A stretch of DNA of 64,000 bases. It comes from Notospermus geniculatus. Lineage: Eukaryota; Nemertea; Pilidiophora; Heteronemertea; Lineidae. The notes beneath the pieces were generated by a model that did no database searches, was not told where the DNA came from, and worked only from the letters and a program-made list of their open reading frames with translations. Location of the stretch: positions 147,408-211,407 of the forward strand of contig NMRB01000531.1 in NCBI GenBank assembly GCA_002633025.1, given 5' to 3'. How positions within the stretch are numbered: position 1 is the stretch's first letter; each line of letters starts with the position of its first letter. Positions 9,987 to 20,984 of the stretch are shown in pieces. Position numbers and translations under genes: made by a program.

Positions 9987-10458
9987 GTGTTATAGTTTGA
10001 GGCTTCCTCGCTGGGGGGGGGGGGAGGGGAGGGGGTTAATAAGGAACCTCTTCCAACATGGCAAAGGTGAGATGTCACTTCTTGCATACCCAAGACCATA
10101 TTTACCCACATCCCCAAGAGAACACACCACTTGAGTCCTTTTAGAGCAGAAATAGCCAGGAAGGTTCTAACATTAAGAAGCTACATCACGTTATTCCAGG
10201 CAGGCCACCGACACATTAACTTGCTTCCTTTCCACCAACAAATCAATACTCACAATTGAATTTTTGCGTGTACTTAGAGCGGTAAGCCAGAAGCTGATAA
10301 TGAGTTTTACTTAGGATCGGCTGATATTCTCAGGGTATTACCATACTTGGCCATAATCGTCCCAAGAGATTACAAAGTACTTGCATAGAGAGATCAGAAT
10401 GGGAACAGATCATAAGTTTCTGTACTGAGCTTCTGTGGGAAGTTTTCTAATTGCTTTT
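9987..10458. other. No gene; poly-G tract
   Basis: A G-rich tract runs from about 10013 to 10034 with a few A interruptions. The rest is unassigned. Confidence 0.5.
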
Positions 10459-11153
10459 TAGCCCGCTTGGCCGCAAGGCCCAGCAGGGCTTATGCTGTGG
10501 TTGGGGTCATTTAGTGGTGGTCTGTCGTGCGTCCGTACGTACGGCGGTACGGCGCTTCGTCCGTAAACTTTTGGTTTGTTAGCGCTCTAGCGCCTTTATT
10601 TTTTGACGAATCTTTTTGGTCTTCGGTGGGTCTATATATGGGCCTAAGATCTAGGTCAAGTTCGATTTTGAGCACGATTGGATTCCTATTTTGGCCTCCA
10701 GGGGGCGTTTTGTGAAAAATTTCAAAGGGCTATATTTTGATAATGGTTTGAACTATCATGTTGAAAGTTTGTAGACATGTACCTCTAGGTTATAGCAACT
10801 TACAGACAAACTTTCGGTGAAATCTGATTCTTGACTTTGCCACTAGGGGGCCAAAACCAAAATCACTGAAAGTGCTATTTCTCCATAACCAAGAGATGGA
10901 TTTTTGTCAAATTTTTTTCCTGGGTATATCTAATAAGGATACATAAGATATAGTACCCGAGTTTTTAATTTGACCTACTTTTCAAGGTCACAGAGGTCAA
11001 AGTTCGCCTGAAATTACGAAATTGGCTCTTTTTCTAATGGTTTGCATGTTCTTAGTCAAGAGATTAATATGGCAATTTGGCATGTTTGTACCTAAATGGC
11101 TTTTATGGGGTTGCTGATGATTCCCACCACCATGCTTCAAGCCAAGCGGGCAC
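10459..11153. mobile_element. ~690-bp element bounded by GCCCGCTTGG / CCAAGCGGGC
   Basis: Short inverted ends GCCCGCTTGG (10461) and CCAAGCGGGC (~11141-11150) enclose low-complexity interior sequence that includes TGCGTCCGTACGTACGGCGG. No transposase or other protein is seen. Two CTCF-like words lie inside, near 10693-10707 and 10839-10852. Boundaries are approximate. Confidence 0.55.
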
Positions 11154-11271
11154 AGTGCCATTGGCACTATTTTTCTATGCAACAGCAAATAAGCTCCATG
11201 ACTTAACCCTTGCACTCCCAGTGGCTATTTCATGAAATTGTCTTACGGTAAGTGCAAAATCCTGAAATCTC

Positions 11272-11396
11272 ACCGAAACCCTGTCACATTGGTATTCATT
11301 GGAATAGGGCATTAACAGGTCTTACAGGAACGCTATCACATAGGTGTTCATTGGAAAGTGCTCGCAGAGAGCTTTCCAAGGAATACTATGGGTTTT
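11272..11396. repeat. Hairpin-H, one degraded and one good unit
   Basis: CCCTGTCACATTGGTATTCA starts a damaged unit. A better unit follows at about 11335-11390 (CACATAGGTGTTCATTGGAA; arm GAGCTTTCCAAGGAATACTA). Confidence 0.75.
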
Positions 11397-11514
11397 GGCA
11401 GCACCGTCATTGAGACGACGACTCTCCTAAGCAGAGTTTCCTCCAAAGTTCCAATTTAGCGCTGTTAGCGCTTGCTCTCCTCCATTTTTGGGTGATGGTA
11501 GATGAGGAAGGGAG

Positions 11515-11705
11515 CACTAACCCTAGGCCGCCCGAAGGCACAGTAAGAGCTTTGAACCCTGACCAAGAGGCAGTGGGTTCTATTCCGGGGCAAGTTGCCA
11601 CTTTTACTCTCAACTGGTCTGAAAGGAGCAAGTAAATCACTGAACGAGCTGCTCCATGATTTACCCAGAAAGTTTTCTGGACATGTGAAGTGCCTTTGAC
11701 TCTGT
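11515..11705 (+). mobile_element. SINE-3, diverged
   Basis: A worn tRNA-like head (CAAGAGGCAGTGGGTTCTATTCC, split by drift) precedes the body words CTCAACTGGTCTGAAAGGAG and GAGCTGCTCCATGATTTACC. A 187-codon - strand frame overlapping it (11407-11970) is considered an artefact. Confidence 0.65.
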
Positions 11706-12274
11706 CCAGCAACAAAAAGTTGCTGTATAAAATAAAAAAGCCATGTATTATTATTGTGATAACGTCACTTTGGTCACAGAAAGACAGAACAGAGCAACAT
11801 CTTGTTTCCATCATGATAAATCTGACACTAATCACTCGCTTGTTTTCACTTCCACACTGATATGATATCCAAGGTAGCGAGTAGCGATTATCAGAGAACT
11901 CACCAAGCATTTCAGAACAGACTATAGATCCTGGTGAATGGCTTAGCCAGCCCAGCACTGCCAGTAGCATTCACAGGGAGAGCTCAGTGGAGCTAACGTC
12001 AGGCTATCTTTTGTCGGGAGTTTCTTTAAGGAATTTTAGTCGGTAGCTGGGACCTGTGTTTGGGTCCTGGACTCGTTGAAGGCTATTGAGGGATTATCTT
12101 AAAGACATCTTTGTTGTGATTCGTTTTGGTTGAGATTAGGAGAAGTTGGGATACTTTAAAGACGGTTCAGAGATCACGGATTCTGATTCTGAACACATAG
12201 TGGTGAATGTTCCTGAGATTTTGGCTGTGTTTAATATTGGTGCAGTGATTTTCAAGTTGTCTCGGACCTGTGCA
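11706..12274. other. No gene recognised
   Basis: Unassigned DNA without family repeats. A 5' UTR-like exon cannot be excluded, but nothing specific supports one. Confidence 0.4.
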
Positions 12275-12592
12275 TCATCTTTTGTGGCCTATTTCTGGAT
12301 ATTTTGACATTCCAAGGAAAGTAGTAAACGACAACACTTTTAGAATCTTTCTTGCTACAAGACATTTGTAAATTAAGCAGGATTCAGCGTCAATTTCGCG
12401 AGAATTTGACACAGCAACGTGAACGCCAGCATCATCAACCACATCCCCTACCTGAGCATCAACCTCTGTGGTATATTTTGATGGACACCGTTCTGGGTTT
12501 GTGTACACAATCTGAAGTGTAAGCACTCCGGAGCTGTGTTGGTATGGCATAGGTGCACTGTGTTGTTTGGAGTATACACTGTGAGAGTACAA
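12275..12592 (-). CDS. Candidate exon or gene relic, unrecognised
   Basis: A 105-codon frame on the - strand follows a pyrimidine-containing acceptor (TTTGTACTCTCACAG) that would start an exon at 12578. It contains a CAG/GTAGGG donor that would end the exon at 12452 in phase 0. The peptide includes GVLTLQIVYTNPERCPSKYT and later NSREIDAESCLIYKC. The pattern of an IxYTN strand followed by VxVxN and ExC faintly recalls zona pellucida modules, but that is a weak visual impression and no partner exon was found. If it is read through rather than spliced, it ends at a stop at 12275. It could be a real exon, a pseudogene or chance. Confidence 0.22.
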   Translation of the reverse strand: MYSHSVYSKQHSAPMPYQHSSGVLTLQIVYTNPERCPSKYTTEVDAQVGDVVDDAGVHVAVSNSREIDAESCLIYKCLVARKILKVLSFTTFLGMSKYPEIGHKR

Positions 12593-13009
12593 ACGCAGCC
12601 TTGAGGTTACCTTTAGTATGCTGTAAGATCCAGCCGTATCGAAAACTGGATCTTGTTAGCAAGTTTCTTGGCTTGGATTTGGTGGTTTTAACTGCATTTT
12701 GAACAAAGTTTATCTAGGATTTTGTAGCTCCCTTCACGGTTTCAGACAGTTCTAAATTCTTCTGGATTCTGGCAGATTTTACGGAATAGTTGTATCTCTT
12801 GGCTTCAGGATCTTCGCCTACCTACCTCTACCAAGGTTTGTCGTTCATTCATCTTTGACTATTTCTTCATTCATCATCATGTGGTTGCATCAAATTCTTT
12901 ATGCAATTCAACATCCCTCATCATGTCCCAGCTTCCGCAGCTAACCTGACCCCCTGGACTCCTGGTCTGTCCCTTTTGGACCAATTTCACGTGGAACTTG
13001 GAACCAAGA
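12593..13009. other. No gene recognised
   Basis: Unassigned DNA. Confidence 0.4.
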
Positions 13010-13090
13010 GTGGGTCTGTCCGGGGATTGAACCTGGAACCTCATAGGTGACAGGTGATGATGTTTGCACTGCACCACTCTGGCATTTCTG
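13010..13090 (-). repeat. SINE-2 head fragment
   Basis: On the - strand it reads AGAGTGGTGCAGTGCAAACA, then CACCTATGAGGTTCCAGGTT and CAATCCCCGG. The tail is absent. Confidence 0.7.
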
Positions 13091-13800
13091 ACAGTCCTTA
13101 GGTGTTCCGTGCACCATGAAAAACGGGATTGTAGTTTTACCCAAATGACCACCCCTTCTGCAGTTTTACAACTGGTGTTTTGTGCACCAACACTTTAAAT
13201 CGTTTCCCTGCTAGGCCCAAGATGTTCCATAAGGATCTTCATGGTTGGTATCCGTGAGGGGGATGACCCTTCTTTCTTGGTCCCTCCATCCAGCACCTGG
13301 TTTAGAAACCTGTAGGCCCTAAATTCTGAAGTAAAGCTTGCAGGATTGGAAGCTACAACCTCTCAGAAAGTACCGTCACCTGCACTGCCGTAAGGGACTA
13401 GTGCGGTCCCCACGGAGCAAGGTCGTGGTTATGCTGGAGGTCACGGGTTCAAATCGTGATAAAACTTATCAATATTATTATAGTATTTAACTATAATCTT
13501 TATTATGGAAAAAAGCACTTAAAAGTGCCCTTGGAAGTCATGCCATAAAAATCACATCTGTTTGCTTGCTAAACTATAAACATCGGGTCATAAATTTCCC
13601 GATTATGGTAGATAAAAATCTGTCTATGATGAGGTCCTAATGAGATACATATATAAACCAGAATCCCAATGGGATATTATCCTTGACAAATTATATAAAA
13701 ACCAGACGAGGTTATTTACAATGGCTCTAAATATCTCCATCTGTCATATTCATCTTGTAACTTACAAAACAGTTATTTATTTTGATTTAGCTGAATAATA
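13091..13800. other. No gene; AT-rich, with a tRNA-like fragment
   Basis: Bases 13378-13466 contain GACTAGTGCGGTCCCCACGG and a B-box-like GGGTTCAAATCG, perhaps the head of another SINE. From 13480 onward the DNA is AT-rich and unassigned. Confidence 0.4.
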
Positions 13801-14061
13801 TGGGCCGTATTCAAAAAGGGTGATCATCGCGCGATTAAGACTTAGACACATGTAACTTCACTAAATGCACACACTTCCACCGTGCATTTGACGAAGTTAC
13901 AGCCGTCTAAAGCTACATTTAGCTGACACGCAGATTGCGGAACGCGGAAGCGGAAAGTGCAATGCATTTTCACATACAACATATCTCTTCCGCCTTCGAT
14001 TCCGCATCCCTATACCGCATTCCGGATGTCTTAAAAACACCCTTTGTGAATATATGGCCCA
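13801..14061. mobile_element. MITE with GGGCCGTATTCAAAAAGGGTG ends (21-bp TIR)
   Basis: The left end GGCCGTATTCAAAAAGGGTG is answered on the right by CACCCTTTGTGAATATATGG then CCC. The interior holds hairpin-prone words (TGAAGTTAC-type at 13855 and 13880; GGAAGCGGAA against TTCCGCCTTC). Non-coding. Confidence 0.7.
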
Positions 14062-14155
14062 TTGTGTTCTAATGTTCTCAACAATAAAGAGGGGGCCTAC
14101 CCAGATGCGCCCCCCCCCCCAGATCCGCCAGTGTCTGTACCATCTGCTATTCCGT

Positions 14156-14243
14156 GAGCCTTGATAGCCTAGTGGTTATCACGTCCGTTTACCAGGGCCA
14201 ATAATGCTATGGCTTCAGCTCTGATGGAAAAATCCAAATAAAA
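14156..14243 (+). mobile_element. SINE-1 with head fused to tail
   Basis: The tRNA-like head GCCTAGTGGTTATCACGTCC joins directly to the family tail CCAGGGCCAATAATGCTATG and ends in an A-rich stretch. About 190 bp of the body is gone. Confidence 0.75.
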
Positions 14244-15229
14244 AATTGGAAAAAATACTATTAAAGTACTATTCCATCTTTTCAGGATCCACAAACTTGG
14301 ACTACCTCATCATTCACCATTTGACATTTCGTCTGCCGTATTCAGGTACGTGGGCTTCGATTTCGAAACGTTCTTGCTTTCATGACTACAGTCTACAAGA
14401 TTTTCCCATTTAGTCTGAAGGAGCTGACAAAGTTTGCGCCTCTCACTGGGCAATTCACCATTGGTTTCCCTATGACTTACACAAAGACCAGTGATTATGA
14501 CTGCTTGTCGATTTCTACGGCCATCTTGCCCATATATAGAGTCAACTTCTATGAGAAAATGCCTCCAGAACCAATCTGCATTCTTTGCATCAACTTATGA
14601 CAAGATAGATGTCTGTCTGTCTGTCCGTCCATCCGTCCATCCATCCATCCTTCTTAGTGTCCATCCATCTCGGTGCCTGTCTGTCTTCCTCCCTTTGCCA
14701 TGCATGTTTTGATGTATTTCTCACGCTGGGATCATTGATTCACGAGTAAATTTCCTGAATGGACATTCATGCTGGACAAATTTCTTCAATTCATCGAAAA
14801 AACTGCTCAGTATTTCGGAACAGCCTATAATGAAATGCATCATAGTAAACTTTGCTCCGTCTAGAAGGCCTGTGGGTACATGTGTAGCTATAAGTTCAAC
14901 AGTAAGATAAAGTTGTTTTAGTGTCGAATTGCCGCATGACCTATAATCTCACTCAACCTTGGGAGGAGATTCTTTGAAATATTTCATTTACTACACAATG
15001 AAAACTTCCAGCTTTGACCTCTTCTCTGAACTTTCTGAAAGATTCACGCTATTTATAGCTCGTTCTCATTGAATGATGACGAATTCTGTTTTGTTGGATC
15101 CCTTTGGTGATAAAATTCAGGAACATTGCTGTCCAGGGCAGACGCGGATGTACCGGTACTGCGAGAGGGTGAAACTCTAAAATGAAGGAATGGTTTGCTT
15201 TAGCTCAAGTGATGGAACTGTCAGGTTGT
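14244..15229. other. No gene; microsatellite
   Basis: A CTGT/CCAT simple repeat occupies about 14606-14690. The rest is unassigned. Confidence 0.5.
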
Positions 15230-15545
15230 TAGTAGGCCTTCCTCTGCCATCCTCCCATAGCAGGGCTTTCCTGTGGATGAAGAGGAGCAAGGTAAAAACC
15301 CCTGCTATGGGAGGGTGTCCTCCACATGAATTTTCTCGTGTAAGTTGGCTCTCAATGGGCAATTCACCATTGTTGGTTTCTTTACGACTTGCGCTGAGAC
15401 CAATGACACAAACAAGTGCCCATAGCTTTCTATGGGTGAATTGCCCATAGAGAGCCAACTTGTTTAAGAAACCTCACGTGGAGGAGGGCCTAAAAAGGCC
15501 CTCGTGGAGGAAGGCCTAAAAAGGCCCTCAGAGGCTGAAAATACA
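15230..15545. mobile_element. FB-41 and FB-G foldback elements, adjoining
   Basis: FB-41 arms (CATCCTCCCATAGCAGGGCT / CCCTGCTATGGGAGGGTG) form a hairpin at about 15245-15312. An FB-G element follows, with arms TTGGCTCTCAATGGGCAATT and GAATTGCCCATAGAGAGCCA and a core carrying ACCAATGACACAAACAAGTG. The end has a duplicated CGTGGAGGA.GGCCTAAAAAGG unit. Confidence 0.75.
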
Positions 15546-15617
15546 GAGTGATTTCAGTTCTGCCTGGCGTTCCGCACGTTAGATATATCCTGCGTCTTAG
15601 GAGGTGACATGAGCGTC

Positions 15618-15654
15618 GGGGGGGGGGGGGGGGGGNGGGGGGGGGGGGGGGGGG
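15618..15654. repeat. Poly-G tract with unknown base
   Basis: About 36 consecutive G, interrupted by N at 15636. The length is unreliable. Confidence 0.9.
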
Positions 15655-16060
15655 ACTTCCCTGCCCTACAGTCTCTCTGCTGTCAGGTTCACCACGATTT
15701 GTTTGCTAACCTGCCCACAATGCCGAGCTGGTGTGATGCCGATGTTTGCTGATTTCCATAAGTTGTTTTCACGTGAAAACCACAGCAAACCGTGGCTATT
15801 GTCACGACGGGTATCCAGTGGCCAACGACCCCTGACTAAATTTACTTCTCAAATGTTTGTTCCTTGTGTCTATTTTGAGTTATTTCAGTATTTTAAGTTG
15901 GCTGGAGGGCATGAAAACATTCTGGGGGGAATTCGTTTGAAAAGGAAGCTCCCTTTGTAGTTTGTCAGTACTCTCCAAAGCACTTGAAATAGTAAATCAA
16001 GAGCCGTGCACAAAACAGGATTATCACCTCTGTAGATAAATTGGGCAAATTTGTTATACG
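15655..16060. other. No gene recognised
   Basis: Unassigned. An 85-codon + strand frame (15703-15960) has no domain or splice context. Confidence 0.45.
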
Positions 16061-16207
16061 GTAGGAGGAAACCTGAGTGCCCGGTGAAAACCTGTGCTGT
16101 CAAAGAGAGAGAGTTACCCTCTCTGTCTTATGAAGAGTGGGTCCAACCTCGAATGGAATCACAGAACCTCAGAGGTGACAAGATGCTGCTGTGCCACTAG
16201 TCTGACT
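16061..16207 (-). mobile_element. SINE-2, near full length
   Basis: The left end is the family tail (GTAGGAGGAAACCTGAGTGC). The right end is a worn head (CAGAACCTCAGAGGTGACAA). Confidence 0.8.
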
Positions 16208-16455
16208 TCACTTTGTGGGTTGAGGGGGCATGAGCAAAGCTGGACGTCACTCCAGTTAAGATGGGACCAGATAAAACTTCTTGAAGGAGTACCACATGAG
16301 CAGCGCTGGAATTAAAAGTTCGAGTTAACGTTTGGGTTTATTGTCTGATATCAACAAGGGTAGAGGTTCTCATCCGACTTCTGTGGATGCCAAAGACAGT
16401 TGTCTTGTCACTGGACCAGATATATTAGTAACTGGAGATGAGTCTGTCAATTTCA

Positions 16456-16553
16456 GATCCCACCTCCCAACTACAAAATCCCACCTCCCAACTACAAAAT
16501 CCCACCTCCCAACTACAAAATCCCACCTCCCAACTACAAAATCCCACGGAGGA
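16456..16553. repeat. 21-bp minisatellite, ~4.5 copies
   Basis: CCCACCTCCCAACTACAAAAT repeats almost perfectly. Because 21 is a multiple of three it creates periodic open frames in several registers. Confidence 0.95.
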
Positions 16554-16559
16554 CACTGA

Positions 16560-18117
16560 ACATTCCACGAGTATAATGACCCGTCATGTATCATTCCTTG
16601 TTTATTACAGACTCCGTGTGACCCACATCTTAACACACAACATTGAGTGCATATCAGGTCTATCATGGTCGACCTACGACCTCTGAGATTTTTTAATCAG
16701 TGCCGCTGATAGCGCCAACTTTGTGTTTCTTGTTCAACAGAGGTGAGATTGTTTCTGTGGCGTACTGCCGCACAGCACGTAGCCTTGGTGGAGACGAAGG
16801 AGAAGAGACCTTTGAATTTTGATCTGTGAACCTGAGGACATCGTTGTCTTGGTATTGATGTTGGTGACATTAATAGTTGCAGAGAATGCTGACGTTTTCA
16901 GATCTGACAAAGCCACAACAACAACACAATTGGAACTGACTGGTAGGCGTATTCCCCCAAACAAAGGGCATTGTCACGAGTAAGATGAGAATTTTGTCAA
17001 GTCTGTAGTAGGCCTACCTGACATCAAAATATTGTGATTTTCACTTTTCACGAGCAGGCAATAGTCCATCGGTCAGATCGGTGCAGTGCAAACATCAGCA
17101 TCTGTCACTTCTGATGTACCAGGTTTGATCTTATAAACGTAGTGTTGTTTAGATTGCCTGAAAGCGTTTGACTTTGAGACCTGCCTGTTTTCGCGTACTG
17201 AAGGACATGCGTTCAATTTATAGAACAACCAGTCAATGAACGAACATGGACTCAAACCAATGTGTAAGAAACACGAGGTCAGAGACTTTCTCCTTGACCG
17301 GCACTGCACTGACATGGAAACAAACAGGTAGATACACAGCTTATGCCAGTCTTCTTGAGTTGAAATTGACAAGTGGCAAGATTGATGTGTGTTGATACAC
17401 TAAGACACTTAATATACAGAAAAGAAAGTAGAATCAGTAAATAAACGATCGGTTAACCTTTACTGTTGATCAAAATATCGGGAAAATGGCCGAATCTATC
17501 ATACACGTTCATTTTGCATAATTTAACCCTTTTCCTTTTTATCACGTGATGACTTTCACCTTAGAAACCCGTTTCTTATTTCATATCTTTCCTTTTTATC
17601 AGATGTCTGACATTTTTCACCATCGTGTGGTTCTAAATTCAGGCTGTTCTGTTCAACGACTTTAGTGCTGATTTCTGGTCAGTATATGAGACTGTAGCCC
17701 ATTCCGGCATTCGCACGGAATCGTTTGGATCTGGTTTGAGGCAGTTCACTTGCTTTTTCATACCATAATTAAAAACCCATGTTGTTGTTGTAATATATTT
17801 ATTATAAAACTATAAAAAACCCATTATTAAAAACCCATTATCATCCATTTTCATGGAACAAAATTAAGTGAACTGACATCAAACCGGCTTGTGCGCAGTG
17901 ACCCAAAATCCCAAAGTTTTTTGTCACAAGTGCTGTTTTCAAGTATAATTACATGTAATTTACTAATAAACCTATGTGTCATCCATGATGTCGCTGTACG
18001 GCTGCCAAGCTACGGTAACCCTTGGAAAAAGCTTTGGCACTGAAATGGTCAAGTAAAAGTTTCTCTGCCTCTCCCTCTGTCTTTCCCACTATCCCTCTTG
18101 CCTCTGTTACCCTTCCT
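16560..18117. other. No gene; SINE-4 tail fragment
   Basis: Bases 17549-17586 match the SINE-4 tail (CTTTCACCTTAGAAACCCGT). A GTAGGCCTAC palindrome is at 17008-17017. Nothing else is recognised in about 1.5 kb. Confidence 0.5.
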
Positions 18118-18300
18118 ATCCCGGGTACAGATCTAGGGGGCACACCTGGCGCATGCCCCCCTTTCTGCCAACAAATCTGTAAAATTGACCGTGAAATTTT
18201 GAAATTTGGAGCAAATCATTAAAAAATTCACTGCAGATTTCAATGTTTCTAGCACAGTGAACCCCCCTCTTTTCCGAAATATTATGGATCCGCCCCGCCC
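18118..18300. repeat. Dispersed repeat with CCCCCT / GGATCCGCC ends
   Basis: It runs from GTACAGATCTAGGGGGCACA to TTATGGATCCGCCCC. Similar ends are seen at 7938 and 14095-14130. Probably a decayed transposable element. Confidence 0.45.
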
Positions 18301-18627
18301 TTTCTTTTCGTCCCATCTTCCCCATTCCTCCGTTCCTCTGAGCTCTATCAACCGTGACCTTTACGATCACATTCTGACAGAGCACTAAAATCTCCTCCTT
18401 GACTGATGCCAGTAGCTGATAATCCAATGATCCATGATCCATTGTCTGGAGTTAATCTTCCAAGAAAGATGTTTCATTGTCTGCTTCATAAAACACAATG
18501 TTCATCCATCATCTTGCTGCAGCTGTTAGCATCTTTTGACTCACCTTATGTTACACTCTCTCTCTTGTCCCAAGCTTTCTCTTGTCTTGTCTCCAGTACC
18601 CCAGCCATGCCAGCTTCTCATGTTGAA

Positions 18628-18902
18628 GAGCCCTGGTAGCCGAATGGTTATCACGTTCACTATGCAAGTGGCAGGTCCTGGGTTCGAACCCAGTCTGGGA
18701 CATCTGTGGAATATCATCCCCGGCTCGTCAGTCCGTCACATGGGACAGTAAGCCGTGGTGTCTTGTACCTTGTGCCTTTCCAAGGGCAAGTAAAAGACCC
18801 CATCCAAGTGAGGAACATGAGTAGCTTGAGATGGTCTCTTCCGCACTGACCAGGGCCAATAATGCTCTGGCTTCGGCCCTGATGGAAACATACAATCTCT
18901 AA
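18628..18902 (+). mobile_element. SINE-1, full length
   Basis: This is the best copy of SINE-1. The tRNA-like head runs TGGTAGCCGAATGGTTATCA to the B-box GGTTCGAACCC. The body contains GGACAGTAAGCCGTGGTGTC and GACCCCATCCAAGTGAGGAA. The tail is CCAATAATGCTCTGGCTTCG then GATGGAAAC. The cloverleaf beyond the B-box is not kept, so it is not a tRNA gene. Confidence 0.9.
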
Positions 18903-18907
18903 CATTC

Positions 18908-19137
18908 TTCTGGGTTCGAATCCAGCCTGGGCCATATGGGATATCATCCCTGGCTCTTCACGTCTGTCACTTGGGACAGTAAGCCGTGGTGCCGTGGTGC
19001 CTTGTACCTTGTTCCTTTGCAAGGGCAAGTCAAAGACCCCATCCAAGTGAGGAACATGAGTAGCTTGAGAATGAGATGGCCTCTTCCAGGGCCTATAATG
19101 CTTTGGCTTCGTCTCTGATGAAAACAAACAAATACAA
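18908..19137 (+). mobile_element. SINE-1, head truncated
   Basis: It begins at the B-box (TGGGTTCGAATCCAGCCTGG) directly after the previous copy and runs to an A-rich end. It could be a dimeric insertion or a second insertion into the first tail. Confidence 0.85.
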
Positions 19138-19671
19138 TGTCTCAGGCTTTCTCCTATTTCTTTCTCTTGTCTCTATGTTTCTCCCGCCTCTGTCCCTTCG
19201 TCGTGAGCAACGACATGTTGTGCAAACGTCCTCACCCTGAAAACGAGCTGTTACTCATACCAAGATTTCATACCTCAAAGTCACGGCATCGATATCTTTA
19301 CGCGTTCTCCACATGGCTGTCATTCTGCGTGTTCCACCACACTGCATCATCCGAGCGAGTTTTTCATTAACGTGGAAGCTGTACGTGACAGGAACACGCT
19401 GTTCAAAACTGATGAGTCAGACGGAGCCATCACCTTGGAAACGAAGCCGAGCGGCATTAGCTAATCACGCCAGACAATAATATCTCCATGATTTGATTGT
19501 CCTCAAAGGCAAAAAAAATGGATTTTATGTTTCCTTCATCTTTGACTTCACTAACATTTCTTCAGCTTAGTATAGGCCACACCAATGGATATGACATAAC
19601 ATCTCACTTTTAACGCTACATGCACGGGTGAGAGAAAAGTACCCAGAATTCATTGCAGATCTATAGAGGCT
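19138..19671. other. No gene recognised
   Basis: Unassigned sequence with a pyrimidine-rich start. Confidence 0.5.
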
Positions 19672-19838
19672 ATGCACGTGACGTCATCAGCGAGGTGACG
19701 CCATGTTGGATGGAACGTTGTGACATGCTGACGCAGTGCATCTGACCACGTGCTCCGTGCATTTTCCATCCAACACGTGGCGTCATACATGTACTCATTG
19801 ATGACGTCATTTGATGACGTCAGTGCATACCCTCTATA
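19672..19838. mobile_element. CRE-MITE, diverged short form
   Basis: Ends TATAGAGGCTATGCAC and GTGCATACCCTCTATA, with TA flanks, enclose three TGACGTCA octamers. The centre has inverted TTGGATGGAA and TTCCATCCAA. Confidence 0.75.
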
Positions 19839-20039
19839 CCGAGAGTTTCATTTGATTGAAACAAATATGGCCACCTACGTTTATCACTAGAGGTTTTCCT
19901 GGCCCTCTGGTTTCCTCCTGCATTTAAAGTCGGTTGCTTCATGCTGTCTTCAGAGCCTCTAAAATGTTGAACTGAAAGCTTAACTCAAAATTCATCATTT
20001 TAATAGTAAAGCTCTCAGATGAAATTGGGTAAACTAATG

Positions 20040-20194
20040 TACGGCAGGAGGAAACCAGAGCGCCCGGAGAAAACCTGTGATGTCAGAGAGAGTTGCCCTC
20101 TCTATCTCATGAAGAATGGCTCCGACTGGGGATTGAACCTGGAACCTCAGAGGTGACAGGGGTGATGTTTCCACTACACCACTCTGACAGCCCG
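20040..20194 (-). mobile_element. SINE-2, full length
   Basis: From GTACGGCAGGAGGAAACCAG to CCACTCTGACAGCCC, read in reverse. Both A- and B-box-like words are clear. Confidence 0.9.
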
Positions 20195-20708
20195 TCTCCT
20201 CAGAGTCGGAGTCCCTTGTGCTACATGTAGGCCTACAGTTGCTATCTGTGGCTCGTCCCAAATGAAGAACATCAAAAAATAAATGGTTTACTTGAAACAT
20301 TTATATTTTTTGTCTGGCCTAAGGCAGACACTAGACTGTCGCGTGATTCTCATCTTAATATCCACAGCGACTGTCATACACTCATTTTACACTCCAACGT
20401 TGTCGTCAAATATTGATTGAACACTTAGACAAGTTTATTAATCAAGGTTTGTCATAACATCTGCCTAGGATTTCATATCGTAAACTCAAGTTGCCGGGAT
20501 TAGTTCATGGTCTGTCCTCCCCGGGTAAAGACCAGGCGTAGATCCCGAGGGCTGCCCTGGGTGCACGCCTCCCCTTGTTGGCCGTCAGATGGCCGGCGAC
20601 GAAGTCAAAACTGTCACATCATGAATTTTGACGTCACGATCTGTGTTGACGCTGTGTCCGTGCCGTGATGTCCCTTGACTGTTTGAAGACCATGGGGACA
20701 GGGACAGG
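20195..20708. other. No gene recognised
   Basis: Unassigned. A GTAGGCCTAC palindrome lies at 20228-20237. Confidence 0.5.
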
Positions 20709-20982
20709 GTATTTGTATTAGATTTTCTGTCAGGGCCGAAGCCATAGCATTATTGACCCTGGTAAGTACAGAACAGGCCACCATCTCAAGCTATTTATCA
20801 GGTTGGATGGGGTCTTTTACTTACCTTGCAAAGAAACAAGGTACAAGGTACCACGGCTTACTGTCCCAAGCGACGGACTGAGCAGCCCAGGATGATTAAT
20901 CCCATATGGCCCGGGCTGGATTCGAACCCGGGACCTGCCATTTGCTAAGCGGACGTGATAACCACTCGGCTATCAGGGTTCC
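20709..20982 (-). mobile_element. SINE-1, full length
   Basis: On the - strand the head is TAGCCGAGTGGTTATCACGT, with the B-box GGGTTCGAATCC and the full body. The tail is CAGGGTCAATAATGCTATGG then a poly-A-like end. Confidence 0.9.
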
Positions 20983-20984
20983 TG

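Noticed and set aside
15618-15654. G-quadruplex candidate in poly-G
   Set aside because: The tract contains an N and its length is unreliable. A homopolymer of this kind is more likely a sequencing or assembly weak point than a functional quadruplex.
18628-18700. tRNA gene
   Set aside because: A- and B-box-like words are present, but the acceptor and D/T stems do not close and the same sequence continues into a repeated SINE body. All tRNA-like hits in the window fail for the same reason.
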